A DNA stretch of 64,000 nt. Origin: Amycolatopsis sp. CA-126428 (lineage in GTDB: Bacteria; Actinomycetota; Actinomycetes; Mycobacteriales; Pseudonocardiaceae). Position 1 is the stretch's first letter. Each line of letters begins with the position of its first letter. Below, in pieces: positions 42,165-50,269 of this stretch. The stretch covers positions 91,434 through 155,433 of the forward strand of contig NZ_PPHF01000070.1 of the NCBI RefSeq assembly GCF_002904335.1. Direction: 5' to 3'. Under the pieces are notes generated by a model. The model was not told where the DNA came from, made no database searches, and worked only from the letters and a program-made list of their open reading frames with translations. Position numbers and translations under genes: made by a program.

Positions 42165-43457
42165 TCAGCCGATGAGGCCGTTGCGGTAGTCGTCGCGCAG
42201 CTGACGCGAGAACGCCTTGCCGCACTGGAGGGTGCGGCGGATCGCTTCGCCGTTGTCCGGGTCGAACCCGGCAGGCCGAGCCTCTAGGGCCTTCTTGAAC
42301 TCCTCGCGCAGCTGCTCCAGGCTGCGCTTGGGCGTGGTGACCCGCACCGTCCGCCGCCGCGGGGTGACGCTCGTGCGACGGGCCGGGACCTCCCGATCCC
42401 GCCCGGGCGGGGCCGGCTGGTCCGGGCGGGTGCCGTCCTGGTCGGCGATCGGCGGTCCGGCCGGCGGGCGCTTACCGTCGAGAGTGGCGACCCCGCCGGG
42501 CCCCTCCCCCTCGCCCGGCGGGGTCGTCTCCTCCCCCGGCGTGTCGGGCAGCCGCCGGAAGTGCAGCCCGGCCAGGTAGGCGGCGGCCTCATCGGCCACC
42601 GAGTCGCCCACCTCGCCCTCCGGCGCGGGCTCGACCAGCAGACCGGCCACCGCCGCCGGGCGCAGCTTCCCCCGGCGCAGCGTGAACCGGCCGGGCAGGT
42701 AGACCAGCCGGGCGGTGCCGTCGGTGTCGATCTCGGCCACCGCGTGCGCGATCGCCGCCCGCCGGGCCTTGTCCACCCGGACCGCGGCGATCTTCCGGGT
42801 CGCCAGCTCGGCCCGGGCCTCGGCGAGTTCCTGCCGGGCCAGCTTCCGCGCCGTCTGCTCGGCCGCCGACCGGCGCGGCGCCGCGGACACCAGCTGGTGC
42901 GCCGCGACCCCGGCGATCGAAACCAGGCCCATGACGAACCCGAGGTCCCAGCCGCCGCCTTCGGGGGTGGTGGCGCCGCGGATGACGGCGATGGCGAACC
43001 CGACCGCGGCGAACACCCACGTTCCCAGCTGCAGCGCCCATACCGGCCGGTCCGGGGTCCGCACGCGGGAGACGTGCACGGCGATGGAGAAGGCGACCAT
43101 GCCCCACTCCGACAGCACCGGCAGCAGCCCGCCGGTGTGCCCGAGCTTCGCCGCGCCCCACACCGCCGCCGTGGGCACCGCGATCGCGGCCGAGACGATC
43201 ATCAGCGGGTAGATCAGCAGATCCACCACGTGCGCACCCGCCCACGCCCGGACCGCCGATACCCGAGCCGTCCGGCGGGCGCGGGCCGCGTCCCGCTCGG
43301 CTTGGGCGTCGGCCTTGTCCTGGCGGGTCGTGGCCAGCTGCAACTGGGTCAGGCGCAGCTGCTGATCGAGCCGCTGTTGCCGGTCAGCGCGGTCCTGCTC
43401 GGCCTTGGCCGCCCGGTCGGCGCGGGCCTGCTCGGCCCGGTCGGCGAAGTAGCTCAT
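42165..43457 (-). CDS. Membrane protein of the spread (Spd) type
   Basis: A 430-residue protein. The N terminus is a charged coiled coil (residues 1-70, rich in Gln/Arg/Ala), followed by about four to five membrane segments at 80-200 in DUF2637-like order, another coiled coil at 205-245, and a Pro-rich linker. The C-terminal helix-turn-helix-like tail resembles that of TraB. AAGGAGGTG precedes the ATG. Its place next to traB and its architecture fit plasmid spread proteins that help intramycelial distribution. Confidence 0.7.
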   Translation of the reverse strand: MSYFADRAEQARADRAAKAEQDRADRQQRLDQQLRLTQLQLATTRQDKADAQAERDAARARRTARVSAVRAWAGAHVVDLLIYPLMIVSAAIAVPTAAVWGAAKLGHTGGLLPVLSEWGMVAFSIAVHVSRVRTPDRPVWALQLGTWVFAAVGFAIAVIRGATTPEGGGWDLGFVMGLVSIAGVAAHQLVSAAPRRSAAEQTARKLARQELAEARAELATRKIAAVRVDKARRAAIAHAVAEIDTDGTARLVYLPGRFTLRRGKLRPAAVAGLLVEPAPEGEVGDSVADEAAAYLAGLHFRRLPDTPGEETTPPGEGEGPGGVATLDGKRPPAGPPIADQDGTRPDQPAPPGRDREVPARRTSVTPRRRTVRVTTPKRSLEQLREEFKKALEARPAGFDPDNGEAIRRTLQCGKAFSRQLRDDYRNGLIG

Positions 43458-43768
43458 CGGGACACCTCCTTCCGCGACCCGGCCTCGGCCGGGGGCCGCT
43501 CGCCCTCGTCGTCGGTGCTGGTGCTCAGCGCGGGCCGGGCCGGGCGGGTGGCCACCGCGACCTGGCGGGCCGTGCGGGTGGTGCGGCGCAGCCGGAACTC
43601 GTTCGCCGCCCACAACGCCGCCCACGCCACGGACACCAGGTCCAGCCACGGCGTGAACACCGCCCCGCCGATCAGCGGGACCCCCACGCCGGCCAGCTCG
43701 GCCGCGTGCGCGGTGGTCCACGCCACCGCGGCGTCCGTGCGGGTGCGGCAGCGCTCATCACGGCTCAT
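43454..43768 (-). CDS. Small membrane protein, Spd-type
   Basis: A 104-residue protein with one or two hydrophobic segments (LAGVGVPLIGGAVFTPWLDLVSVAWAALW) and a charged tail. It overlaps the 42165 gene by four bases. Likely part of the spread cluster. Confidence 0.7.
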   Translation of the reverse strand: MSRDERCRTRTDAAVAWTTAHAAELAGVGVPLIGGAVFTPWLDLVSVAWAALWAANEFRLRRTTRTARQVAVATRPARPALSTSTDDEGERPPAEAGSRKEVSR

Positions 43769-43770
43769 CG

Positions 43771-44085
43771 TCACCACATCTCCCTGCTCTCGACGGTCGA
43801 GCCGTCGCACAGCTCGACCGTGTACGTCATCCGCCCCGCAGTGATCGCCGCCAGGTCGAGCGCGGCCCGGCCGACATCGGGCAGGACCACCCCGGCCAGC
43901 ACGGCCAGCCACCACACCGGGACCCACGTCCCGAACGCCAGCCGGTTGGCCACCAGGACCACACCGATCCAGATCAGGGCGCCGGCCAGTTCGATGAAGG
44001 TGTCGTAAATGACCGCGCGCCGGGCGCTGCGCAACGCAGCGCCGACCTCCGGCGTGGGCGGGGGCGTGTCGTTGAGTTCACGCAT
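43771..44085 (-). CDS. Small membrane protein, Spd-type
   Basis: A 104-residue protein with two membrane helices (IELAGALIWIGVVLVANRLAF; VWWLAVLAGVVLPDVGRAALDL). It overlaps the next upstream gene by eight bases and is in the spread cluster. No specific family recognised. Confidence 0.7.
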   Translation of the reverse strand: MRELNDTPPPTPEVGAALRSARRAVIYDTFIELAGALIWIGVVLVANRLAFGTWVPVWWLAVLAGVVLPDVGRAALDLAAITAGRMTYTVELCDGSTVESREMW

Positions 44086-44392
44086 GAGCGGCCTCCCAGT
44101 GCATCCGCCCCGGCGGCCCGGGGCTGGGGTTGCTGTTGTGCGGGTCGAAGAACTGGTTGATCGGGCCGCGCGGCGGCGTCGACACGTGCCGGGTGGTGTA
44201 GGCGTCCAACCGGGCCATCACCCCGGCCAGGATCCGGGCCAGCACCACCAGCGGGATCCGGATCAGGTGCAGCACCAGGAACAGCGCCAGCGCAGCGAAC
44301 ACCCGCAGCAGCGCCCACGTCCCGTTGCGCTCCAGCAGCCTGCCCAGCAGCGCCGCACCCGGGTTCGGCGGCATTCCGTCCGGTGTGGACAT
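44078..44392 (-). CDS. Small membrane protein, Spd-type
   Basis: A 104-residue protein with a strong hydrophobic stretch (WALLRVFAALALFLVLHLIRIPLVVLA) and a Pro/Asn-rich C terminus. ATG at 44392, overlapping the stop of the next upstream gene. Probably inner-membrane. Confidence 0.7.
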   Translation of the reverse strand: MSTPDGMPPNPGAALLGRLLERNGTWALLRVFAALALFLVLHLIRIPLVVLARILAGVMARLDAYTTRHVSTPPRGPINQFFDPHNSNPSPGPPGRMHWEAAHA

Positions 44393-44595
44393 CACCGCTC
44401 CACCCCGATCGCCTTGTCCCACGACCGCGATTCGTCGTCGGACATCTCCGCCCACGCTCCGGAAGCGGTGGCAGCGGCCAGCGCCAGCGTCGCGTGCACC
44501 TGCGCCTCGGCCAGCGCGTCGCCGGCTTCGACGTAGTCCCCGCTCGACGCCCGGATCAGGCGTTCTGCTTCGCGGTAGTGCTCAGGTCCGGTCAT
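44392..44595 (-). CDS. Small AICE protein
   Basis: A 67-residue helical protein (MTGPEHYREAERLIRAS..., AEAQVHATLALAAAT). This matches short AICE proteins that resemble N-terminal helical repeat units. ATG overlaps the upstream stop (ATGA). Function unknown. Confidence 0.7.
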   Translation of the reverse strand: MTGPEHYREAERLIRASSGDYVEAGDALAEAQVHATLALAAATASGAWAEMSDDESRSWDKAIGVER

Positions 44596-44747
44596 CGGCC
44601 GACCGCCTTCCGGGCGCACGGCGTGCAACATGAGCCACCGTTGGGCAGAACGGTCGGGCAGAAGATGCAGGTGCTCTTACCGTTGGGCACGATCACGACC
44701 GGCTGGGTACTGCGGCTGCGGCTCGTGTTGGTCTTCTTGCGCGTCAT
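44592..44747 (-). CDS. 51-residue mobile-element protein with paired CxxC motifs
   Basis: The frame begins MTRKKTNTSRSRSTQ and contains CIFC and CCTPC pairs, suggesting a zinc ribbon. AGGAG is correctly spaced and the stop overlaps the next ATG. Such peptides recur beside transfer genes of AICEs ('mobile element transfer protein'). Exact role unknown. Confidence 0.7.
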   Translation of the reverse strand: MTRKKTNTSRSRSTQPVVIVPNGKSTCIFCPTVLPNGGSCCTPCARKAVGR

Positions 44748-44749
44748 GG

Positions 44750-45148
44750 TCAGCACTCCTCAGTGGTCGGGTCGATGTCCTCGGCGGGATGCAGGTCGGC
44801 GGAAATGCCCACCGGGTGGCTGAACCGGCCGATGCGGTCGGGAAGGTCGCCGATCGCGCACAGGTGCACGGTGCCGTGGTCGCCGCGGGTGGTGCGGCGG
44901 ATCTCCAGGTCCAGGAAGTCCGCCCACGCGACGTAGATGCCGGCCACTTGCTCGGCCGCGTGGTCGAGGGTGGGCACCGCGCCGTGCAGCTGGCCGGTGA
45001 TGCCGAGAGTCCAGCGCAGCGGGGCGAGCCCGGCCTTGCTGGCGCGTTGCAGCACCGTCGCCAGTGCGGCGTGGGCCTGGATCTGCCACCGGCGGCGGTC
45101 GTTGTCGGTGACTGGGCCGAACAGGCCCGGTCCACTGTGGTCGGTCAC
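44750..45148 (-). CDS. AICE hypothetical protein
   Basis: A 132-residue protein (VTDHSGPGLFGPVTDND...; LVAWADFLDLEIRR-like centre; HLCAIGDLPDRIGRFSHPV). The GTG overlaps the stop of the upstream gene (TAGTG). No recognised family. Confidence 0.65.
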   Translation of the reverse strand: MTDHSGPGLFGPVTDNDRRRWQIQAHAALATVLQRASKAGLAPLRWTLGITGQLHGAVPTLDHAAEQVAGIYVAWADFLDLEIRRTTRGDHGTVHLCAIGDLPDRIGRFSHPVGISADLHPAEDIDPTTEEC

Positions 45149-46107
45149 TACAGCCCCCGACCGTGATACCCGGCAGCCTGCTCGATGTGCTGCTTCGCCC
45201 GCGCAGCGGCCTGGAAGGCTTCGGTCAGATGACTCTTGAACATCTGGTAAACCTCCGTGGCCTGGTCCAGCTTCGCCACAGCGTGGCTGAGCGCGTTGTC
45301 GGCTTCCGCGGCTTCCTGGGTGCCGCCGAGAATCGACCGCGCATCTCCGGATTCGCTGAGTGCCCTGCGGGCGTCGAGCAGCTCGGGAGGCAGTTCGGCC
45401 TCGCTGAGCTGCTGGAGCTGGCCGAGCGGGATCGAGCCGGCGAGGGCGTTGAGCCGAGCGACGTCTTCGGGAATGGACATGCCGGTTTCCTTTCGGGTCG
45501 GTGCGGCCGGTCGCGGGCAAGGCTTGCGGGCCACGGGTTTCTGCGGGGTGCGGGCACGCAACTCCGGGCGTGCCATGAGAGGGATGCGGTCGCCGTAGCC
45601 GGATTTGTGCAGCAGCAGGCGGGCGAAGTGCAGCAGAACCGCCTGCTTGGCCGGGGTGTCGAACTCCTCCTGCCACCAACGGGTGTCGCAGCTGTCCTCG
45701 TCCACGTCGGTGACTTCTGCGTGGTAGTACTGGCCGTCGACGGTGCGCAGGTAGACGTCACCGCCGAATGCTTCGCGGTAGGCGGCCTTGATGGTGTCGG
45801 TGGTGCGGTGACCGAAGATGTCGAGGAACCGTCCGTCCGGGGTGATGACCCCGGAGTGCACGGGCCGGAAGTGACCTTCGCCGGGACGGCGGACGTACAC
45901 CGTGCAGATGTCGACGTTGACGAGCGAGTAGATCGCCCCGGACAGGAAAAGGCAGAAGCCGTGACCGAAGAACGTGCGGGCTTCGTCATCGATCGTGCCG
46001 GCGGTCAACCGGAAGGTGCGCCGACCGCTGGGCGTGGGGTGGGTCATGGACAGCGACCGTGACCCGGTGAAGTCCTGCGACAGATCGGCCCGGGGCTGGT
46101 ACGGCAC
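45148..46107 (-). CDS. Two-part AICE protein: possible Cys-His hydrolase-like domain plus helical tail
   Basis: A 319-residue protein. Residues 30-130 contain GHGFCLFLSGAIY, then HSGVITPDGRFLDIFGHR, an arrangement of Cys, His and Asp seen in some papain-like actinobacterial proteins (weak similarity, my inference). The last 110 residues (from MSIPEDVARLNALAG) are helical and are preceded by GAAAGGAAACC, so an internal start giving a separate 110-residue protein is possible. The GTG at 46107 has GGTAGG upstream. Function unknown. Confidence 0.55.
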   Translation of the reverse strand: MPYQPRADLSQDFTGSRSLSMTHPTPSGRRTFRLTAGTIDDEARTFFGHGFCLFLSGAIYSLVNVDICTVYVRRPGEGHFRPVHSGVITPDGRFLDIFGHRTTDTIKAAYREAFGGDVYLRTVDGQYYHAEVTDVDEDSCDTRWWQEEFDTPAKQAVLLHFARLLLHKSGYGDRIPLMARPELRARTPQKPVARKPCPRPAAPTRKETGMSIPEDVARLNALAGSIPLGQLQQLSEAELPPELLDARRALSESGDARSILGGTQEAAEADNALSHAVAKLDQATEVYQMFKSHLTEAFQAAARAKQHIEQAAGYHGRGL

Positions 46108-46113
46108 GGCGGC

Positions 46114-46719
46114 CTACCGGATGCCCGGCAGCGGGCGGTTGCCGCTGATGGCGGTGATGCGCAGCGCGGCCGCGACGTCGGTCAGCACCTCGACCGCCCG
46201 GCGTGGGTAGCCCTGCGCAGTCAGGTGCCGGGCCAGCTGGTCGAGCAGCCCGCCGCGGGCGACCGGGTCGGTGACGCTCACGTAGTAGGCCATCAGCTCG
46301 ACGACCGGGCCGGTTTCCGGCTCGTACCCGCCCGGGCGGTAGGCCGCGCCGGTGGCGGTGGCCTCTTCGGCGGTGGCGATCATCCAGGCCAGCTCGCCGG
46401 CCAGCCGGTGCTCGCTCACCCCCGCCTGCCAGCGCTCGGGGTGGGTGGGGTTGGCCGCGGGGAACACCGACGCGAGGTAGGTTTCCTCGGCCGCGTAGAG
46501 GAACAGCAGCCGCATCCGGTCATCCGGGCCCGCAGCCTGCGGCAGCAGCTGCCGCGCCAACCGCGCAACCCGTTGCCCGGCCTGATAATACGCGGTGGAG
46601 GCCATCTGAGCCGCCAGCCGCACGGTCACCGTCATCGGCGGTTCCGGAATCCAGCGGTCGGTGCCCTCGGGCGGCGCAGCGGTGGTCAGCGTGGCGGACG
46701 TCGTGGCGGCGATGGGCAT
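46114..46719 (-). CDS. AICE hypothetical protein
   Basis: A 201-residue, mostly helical protein (VRLAAQMASTAYYQAGQRVARLARQ; LLFLYAAEETYLASVFPA; VVELMAYYVSVTDPVARGGLL). The start at 46719 follows AAAGGA at rather long spacing. Stop seven bases before the next gene. No family recognised. Confidence 0.6.
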   Translation of the reverse strand: MPIAATTSATLTTAAPPEGTDRWIPEPPMTVTVRLAAQMASTAYYQAGQRVARLARQLLPQAAGPDDRMRLLFLYAAEETYLASVFPAANPTHPERWQAGVSEHRLAGELAWMIATAEEATATGAAYRPGGYEPETGPVVELMAYYVSVTDPVARGGLLDQLARHLTAQGYPRRAVEVLTDVAAALRITAISGNRPLPGIR

Positions 46720-46838
46720 GGCGGATCGAACCGTCCTTTCCGGACAAGGCAGGAATCGGAAGTGGCAGGAAGCGGAGCCGACCGGCGACGGGGTCGGCCC
46801 CGCTTGCCCGGTGACCTGGCCGGAGACGGCGCGGGCGG

Positions 46839-46922
46839 TCACTGGTCGCCGATGAAGACGCCGTTCTCGTCGTAGTTGTCCGGGTCGTTGTGGTGGTCCC
46901 CCTCATCGCAGATCAGGCACAA
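46839..46922 (-). CDS. 27-residue CxxC acidic peptide
   Basis: The frame reads CLICDEGDHHNDPDNYD then ENGVFIGDQ. TTG at 46922 lies eight bases after AAAGGAGG; an alternative GTG overlaps the ribosome binding site. Cys and His residues suggest metal binding. Function unknown. Confidence 0.5.
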   Translation of the reverse strand: MCLICDEGDHHNDPDNYDENGVFIGDQ

Positions 46923-47011
46923 GGTGCTCACCTCCTTTCCGTGCAGCACGGTGATGTCCCGCGCCCTCGGCATCAGCCGACGCAGCGCGGCAGGCTTGCC
47001 TCGGAGACGAG

Positions 47012-47392
47012 TCAGGCGGCGGTTCCGCCCGCCAGGCGGGCCCACTCGGCCGGCCAGTCGATGCGCTCGCACCCCGGCGGGATCAGCGCTTCAGCGGCGT
47101 CCAGGAGGCTTTCCACGGTGCCGCGAGGCAACGCCACGTCGGCGGAACCGGCGGGCGTGGTCAAGGTGAGCAGTACGTGGCCGAAGCTGCCGCCGGTGTC
47201 CGGGCGGACCACCACGTCGCCGTCGCCGGCCGGTTCGGACAGGCCGGTGGCCAGCAGTTCCCGGGCGAACAGCCACACCCGGCCGGCGACCAGCAGCGTG
47301 ACCGCCCACGGGTCGCCCGGGTCGTAGACCAGCGCCACCGGCACCGGGCCGTGCCCGTTCACCACCGCGTCGGCGGGGTAGATCAGCTCCAC
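47012..47392 (-). CDS. SsgA-like protein (SALP family)
   Basis: A 126-residue SsgA-like protein. Family phrases are ALVYDPGDPWAVTLLV, VWLFARELLATGL and GDGDVVVRPD. SsgA-like proteins steer septation and peptidoglycan synthesis during sporulation in actinomycetes. GTG at 47392 overlaps the NUDIX gene by 10 bases. On a conjugative element it may alter septa or sporulation to assist transfer or spread (inference). Confidence 0.82.
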   Translation of the reverse strand: MELIYPADAVVNGHGPVPVALVYDPGDPWAVTLLVAGRVWLFARELLATGLSEPAGDGDVVVRPDTGGSFGHVLLTLTTPAGSADVALPRGTVESLLDAAEALIPPGCERIDWPAEWARLAGGTAA

Positions 47393-47907
47393 AGGTCCCA
47401 GCTCCCCGGCGAGTCCGGGCCGAAGCCGTAGCGGCGGGCCGCGTCGGTGAGGATGTCGGCGTGGTCGAACGCGAACCCGCCGCGACGGGCGACCCGGGCC
47501 GCGGTCCGCAGCGGCATCCACGCCGCCGACGCCGCGTCGTCCCCGGCGACCGGGGTGATCGCGTGGTCGAGCACCGCGCCGTAGGCCACCGCCACGTACC
47601 GGCCGCGGGCGTCGCGGCCCGGGGCGTCGTAGACCCCGATCCGGTCGAGCACCACACCGGACAGGTCCAGGCCGGTTTCCTCGGCTGCCTCCCGTCGGGC
47701 GGCCTGCTCCGAGGACTCGTCGGCATCGACGTGTCCGCCGGGCAGGGCGAGCTTGCCCTTGTGCGGGGCCCAGCCGCGCTCGATCAGCAGCACGTGCCAC
47801 ACGCCTTCGTGCGCGGCGAACAGGGTCACGTCGGCGGCATAGAACACCGGGGCGCGGTCGTCGAAGCGGGCGGCGAGTTTGGCCGCGAGCGAACCGATCA
47901 GCGTCAT
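47383..47907 (-). CDS. NUDIX hydrolase
   Basis: A 174-residue NUDIX enzyme. The box is complete: GGHVDADESSEQAARREAAEETGL conforms to GX5EX7REUXEEXGU. ATG behind GGAAGGACTT. The pSAM2 family carries a NUDIX gene beside its regulators that influences transfer, a possible parallel. Substrate not readable. Confidence 0.9.
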   Translation of the reverse strand: MTLIGSLAAKLAARFDDRAPVFYAADVTLFAAHEGVWHVLLIERGWAPHKGKLALPGGHVDADESSEQAARREAAEETGLDLSGVVLDRIGVYDAPGRDARGRYVAVAYGAVLDHAITPVAGDDAASAAWMPLRTAARVARRGGFAFDHADILTDAARRYGFGPDSPGSWDLWS

Positions 47908-47984
47908 CGCAAGTCCTTCCGGGAGGCGGGAAGCGGCCCGAGGAACACCGGGCCGTTGGCGTTGCGGGCAAGGGCGTGGGCCGG

Positions 47985-48479
47985 TCAGGTGGTGACGGCC
48001 AGCAGCAGCGCCACCGGGGCCAGGCACAACCCGGCCTTCAGCAGCCGCACCGCCGTGGCGGTCCGGCGGTATTTGCACAGCGCGATCCGCCCGAGCCGTG
48101 CGGTGTCGTCCGCGATGCGGTCCGCGGACTCGGTGACATCGGCGTGAAGCAGCGCGGCGGGGCCGTTGAGGGCGGCGTCCATCCACGTTCCCGGGATCGG
48201 GTCCTCGGTCAGCCGCGGACGCAGCGCCGACAGCAGCAACAGCACTGCCGCGAAGATCGGGACGGCGGCCAGCCACAGCGCAGCCGCGGTCGGGATGGAC
48301 ACCGCCCGGGTGGTCAAGGCGACCACGCCGGCCAGCGCAGCCCCGACCAGGGAGAGCAGGATCTGCGCTTTGGTGTCGGCCCGGCGCAGCTCATCCCGGG
48401 CGTGTTCATGGGCGCCCTTGATGTGCGGAGGCACCTCACCTCCGTCGGCGGGGGCGGTCGGCTGGTTGTTCGCGGCCAT
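47985..48479 (-). CDS. PycTM-like (Pycsar effector type) membrane protein
   Basis: A 164-residue protein. The cytoplasmic start HARDELRRADTKAQILLSLVGA leads into membrane helices (AALAGVVALTTRAV; AAALWLAAVPIFAAVLLLLSAL) and a third hydrophobic segment at the C terminus. This is the layout of PycTM effectors, which depolarise membranes in response to cyclic pyrimidine signals. No adjacent pyrimidine cyclase is seen, so it is either an orphan or relies on another signal. ATG at 48479. Assignment from motif and topology. Confidence 0.7.
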   Translation of the reverse strand: MAANNQPTAPADGGEVPPHIKGAHEHARDELRRADTKAQILLSLVGAALAGVVALTTRAVSIPTAAALWLAAVPIFAAVLLLLSALRPRLTEDPIPGTWMDAALNGPAALLHADVTESADRIADDTARLGRIALCKYRRTATAVRLLKAGLCLAPVALLLAVTT

Positions 48480-48520
48480 GCTGGGTCTCCAGTCCACAGA
48501 AGAGCGGGTGAATGTGCAGG

Positions 48521-49204
48521 TCAAGCCGCACGCAGCGGGTGGGCGTGGGGGCCGGTGAGCAGGCTGGTGACGTAGGAGACGAACGACCGCTCCGCACACG
48601 GGTGGACCGCGTCGGTCTGCGGGTCCCGCAGCGTGCTGCGCAGCCACAGCGTCAGCCGCGCCACCGACCAACCCGCACGACGGTGCCGGGCGATCGCCGT
48701 CACCAGCGGCTCCAGGAACTCCCGCCGCACTCGCGGCACCCGCACCGCGGCCCGCGCCACGACCGTGCTGTCCGGGGCGGTGTTGGACAGCGGCGGCCGG
48801 CTGGTGTGCGGGCGGTGCGCCACCGCGGACTCCAGCTCAGCCTCGGCCAGCAGCCGCAGCTGCGCGGCGACGTCGCGGTAGACCCGGGCTCGGCGGTGCA
48901 TCACCACGTCACTCGTGCGGCGGGTCAGGACCCGGGCGTTGGCCGCCAGCAGCCCGGCCAGCATCTCGAACCGGCGCGCCACCACAGCCGCACCGTTCTG
49001 ACGCACCAACACCAGCGGGTTGCCCTCGGTCGCTGCGGGCTCGGCCTCGGCCAGCAACCGCAGCTGCGCCGCCACGTCGCGATAGACGGTCACCCGGACA
49101 CCCGTCACGACCTCCGGCAGCCCGGCCGCGCTCAGCAGCGCGGCGTTGCGGGTCAGGGTGTCGGCCAGGGCGCGGAACCGGGCCGCGGTCAGCGTGTGAG
49201 ACAT
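48521..49204 (-). CDS. AICE protein with an internal helical repeat
   Basis: A 227-residue protein with two copies of VYRDVAAQLRLLAEAE about 66 residues apart, indicating internal duplication of a helical module. The C-terminal part (RREFLEPLVTAIARHRRAGWS...) is basic. ATG at 49204 inside a run of GGAGGACC. No family recognised. Confidence 0.6.
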   Translation of the reverse strand: MSHTLTAARFRALADTLTRNAALLSAAGLPEVVTGVRVTVYRDVAAQLRLLAEAEPAATEGNPLVLVRQNGAAVVARRFEMLAGLLAANARVLTRRTSDVVMHRRARVYRDVAAQLRLLAEAELESAVAHRPHTSRPPLSNTAPDSTVVARAAVRVPRVRREFLEPLVTAIARHRRAGWSVARLTLWLRSTLRDPQTDAVHPCAERSFVSYVTSLLTGPHAHPLRAA

Positions 49205-49312
49205 GAGCGGTCCTCCTCGTGCGGGGCCGGGAGCAGGCAAGGCGCTGCCCCGGGACGAATGCGGAAATTGCGGGTGGTGCGCGGAAACTGCGCAGAAAGG
49301 CGGTGGGGCTGG

Positions 49313-49549
49313 TCAGTCCGCCAGAGCCAGGTACGCGTCCTCGATCTCGACGCGGGTGGCGTCCAGCTCCGTCAAGAACACCCGCGCCATGCGCATCGCC
49401 TCCATGCCGTGCGGGCCGGAGAACTCAATCCGCACCGTGCTGTACACGACGTCAAGCCAGTGCTCCCGATCCCACGGCGTCGCCGACGCGGGCGGCATCG
49501 TGGCCAGCAACCCCACGAACGCGGCGGGAACGAACAGGCGGTCAACCAT
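49313..49549 (-). CDS. Small AICE protein
   Basis: A 78-residue protein (MVDRLFVPAAFVGLLATMP...). It starts directly after the stop of the upstream gene and carries GAGGTGG as ribosome binding site. Function unknown. Confidence 0.65.
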   Translation of the reverse strand: MVDRLFVPAAFVGLLATMPPASATPWDREHWLDVVYSTVRIEFSGPHGMEAMRMARVFLTELDATRVEIEDAYLALAD

Positions 49550-49804
49550 TCAGGCCACCTCCCCCAGCGAGCGCCGTGCCACGATCGGCAGCGCGATCAC
49601 CCGGGCAACCGGGGCCTCCAGCCAGGCCAGCGCTTCGTCGATCTCCGCGATCTCCGCGTACAGGTCGACCAGCTCGGCCATGCCGTCGAAGCTCTCGGCC
49701 AGGACGCTGTCACCAGCCAGGCCCGTGGTGTCAGCGAAAGTCTCGAAGTCCAGCTCGGCCGCGTCCATCTCGGCCTGGCGGCGGCTCGGTCGTGCGTTCC
49801 TCAT
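49550..49804 (-). CDS. Small acidic AICE protein, first gene of the minus-strand operon
   Basis: An 84-residue, Glu/Asp-rich protein (ELDFETFADTTGLAGDSV...). The ATG at 49804 has GAAAGG upstream; a longer start at 49831 lacks a ribosome binding site and would touch the operator. Located just downstream of the palindrome at 49832. Confidence 0.65.
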   Translation of the reverse strand: MRNARPSRRQAEMDAAELDFETFADTTGLAGDSVLAESFDGMAELVDLYAEIAEIDEALAWLEAPVARVIALPIVARRSLGEVA

Positions 49805-49831
49805 CGGTCTAGCCTTTCCATCGTCGGTCAT

Positions 49832-49857
49832 TACAAACTAGAACATACTAGTTTGTA
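49832..49857. promoter_or_regulatory. GntR-type operator palindrome
   Basis: TACAAACTAG and its exact reverse complement CTAGTTTGTA are separated by AACATA. A second, looser dyad with AACTAG and TAGTTTG halves lies at about 49878-49899. Both sit between the GntR gene and the long minus-strand operon. Confidence 0.8.
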
Positions 49858-49909
49858 GTTGGTATCGGCCGTTCGAGTGAACTAGGCCGAGGTAGTTTGT
49901 GCCGCTAAC

Positions 49910-50269
49910 ATGGCGGCCATGGAGGCAGAAACCCGACCCCGCGCACCGTTTGAGCAGGTCGCCGAGAAGATCGCCGAAGAGATCCGGTCCGGCGGCTACG
50001 CACTAGGCGAGAAGCTGCCGAATCAGCGGGACCTGGCGGAGCGGTACGACGTCGCAATCGCGACCATGCAGAAAGCCCTGGGGCTTCTGCGCGAGCGCGG
50101 TTGGGTCAACTCCCGCGCCCCGATCGGTACGTTCGTGGCAGCAGTCACGCCAGCCTCCGAGCAACCCGCACCCACGCTGATCGAGCTATCCGCGCAGGTC
50201 AGAGACTTGCAAACGGAGGTGAGTCAGCTGCGCCAGTCCGTTGAGCGACTGGAGGCCGGCCAGCCTTAA
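49910..50269 (+). CDS. GntR family repressor (KorSA/TraR-like)
   Basis: A 119-residue short GntR protein. The winged helix is clear (PFEQVAEKIAEEIRSGGYALGEKLPNQRDLAERYDVAIATMQKALGLL) followed by a C-terminal coiled coil (LSAQVRDLQTEVSQLRQSVERLE) and no ligand domain, as in KorSA and TraR of Streptomyces plasmids. Divergent from the transfer/replication operon across the palindrome at 49832, which it probably represses. Overlaps the convergent small gene by four bases. Confidence 0.88.
   Translation: MAAMEAETRPRAPFEQVAEKIAEEIRSGGYALGEKLPNQRDLAERYDVAIATMQKALGLLRERGWVNSRAPIGTFVAAVTPASEQPAPTLIELSAQVRDLQTEVSQLRQSVERLEAGQP

Noticed and set aside
39590..42175. An 861-codon plus-strand open frame opposite traB
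   Set aside because: Antisense shadow of a clear FtsK-type gene; no start signal or domains.
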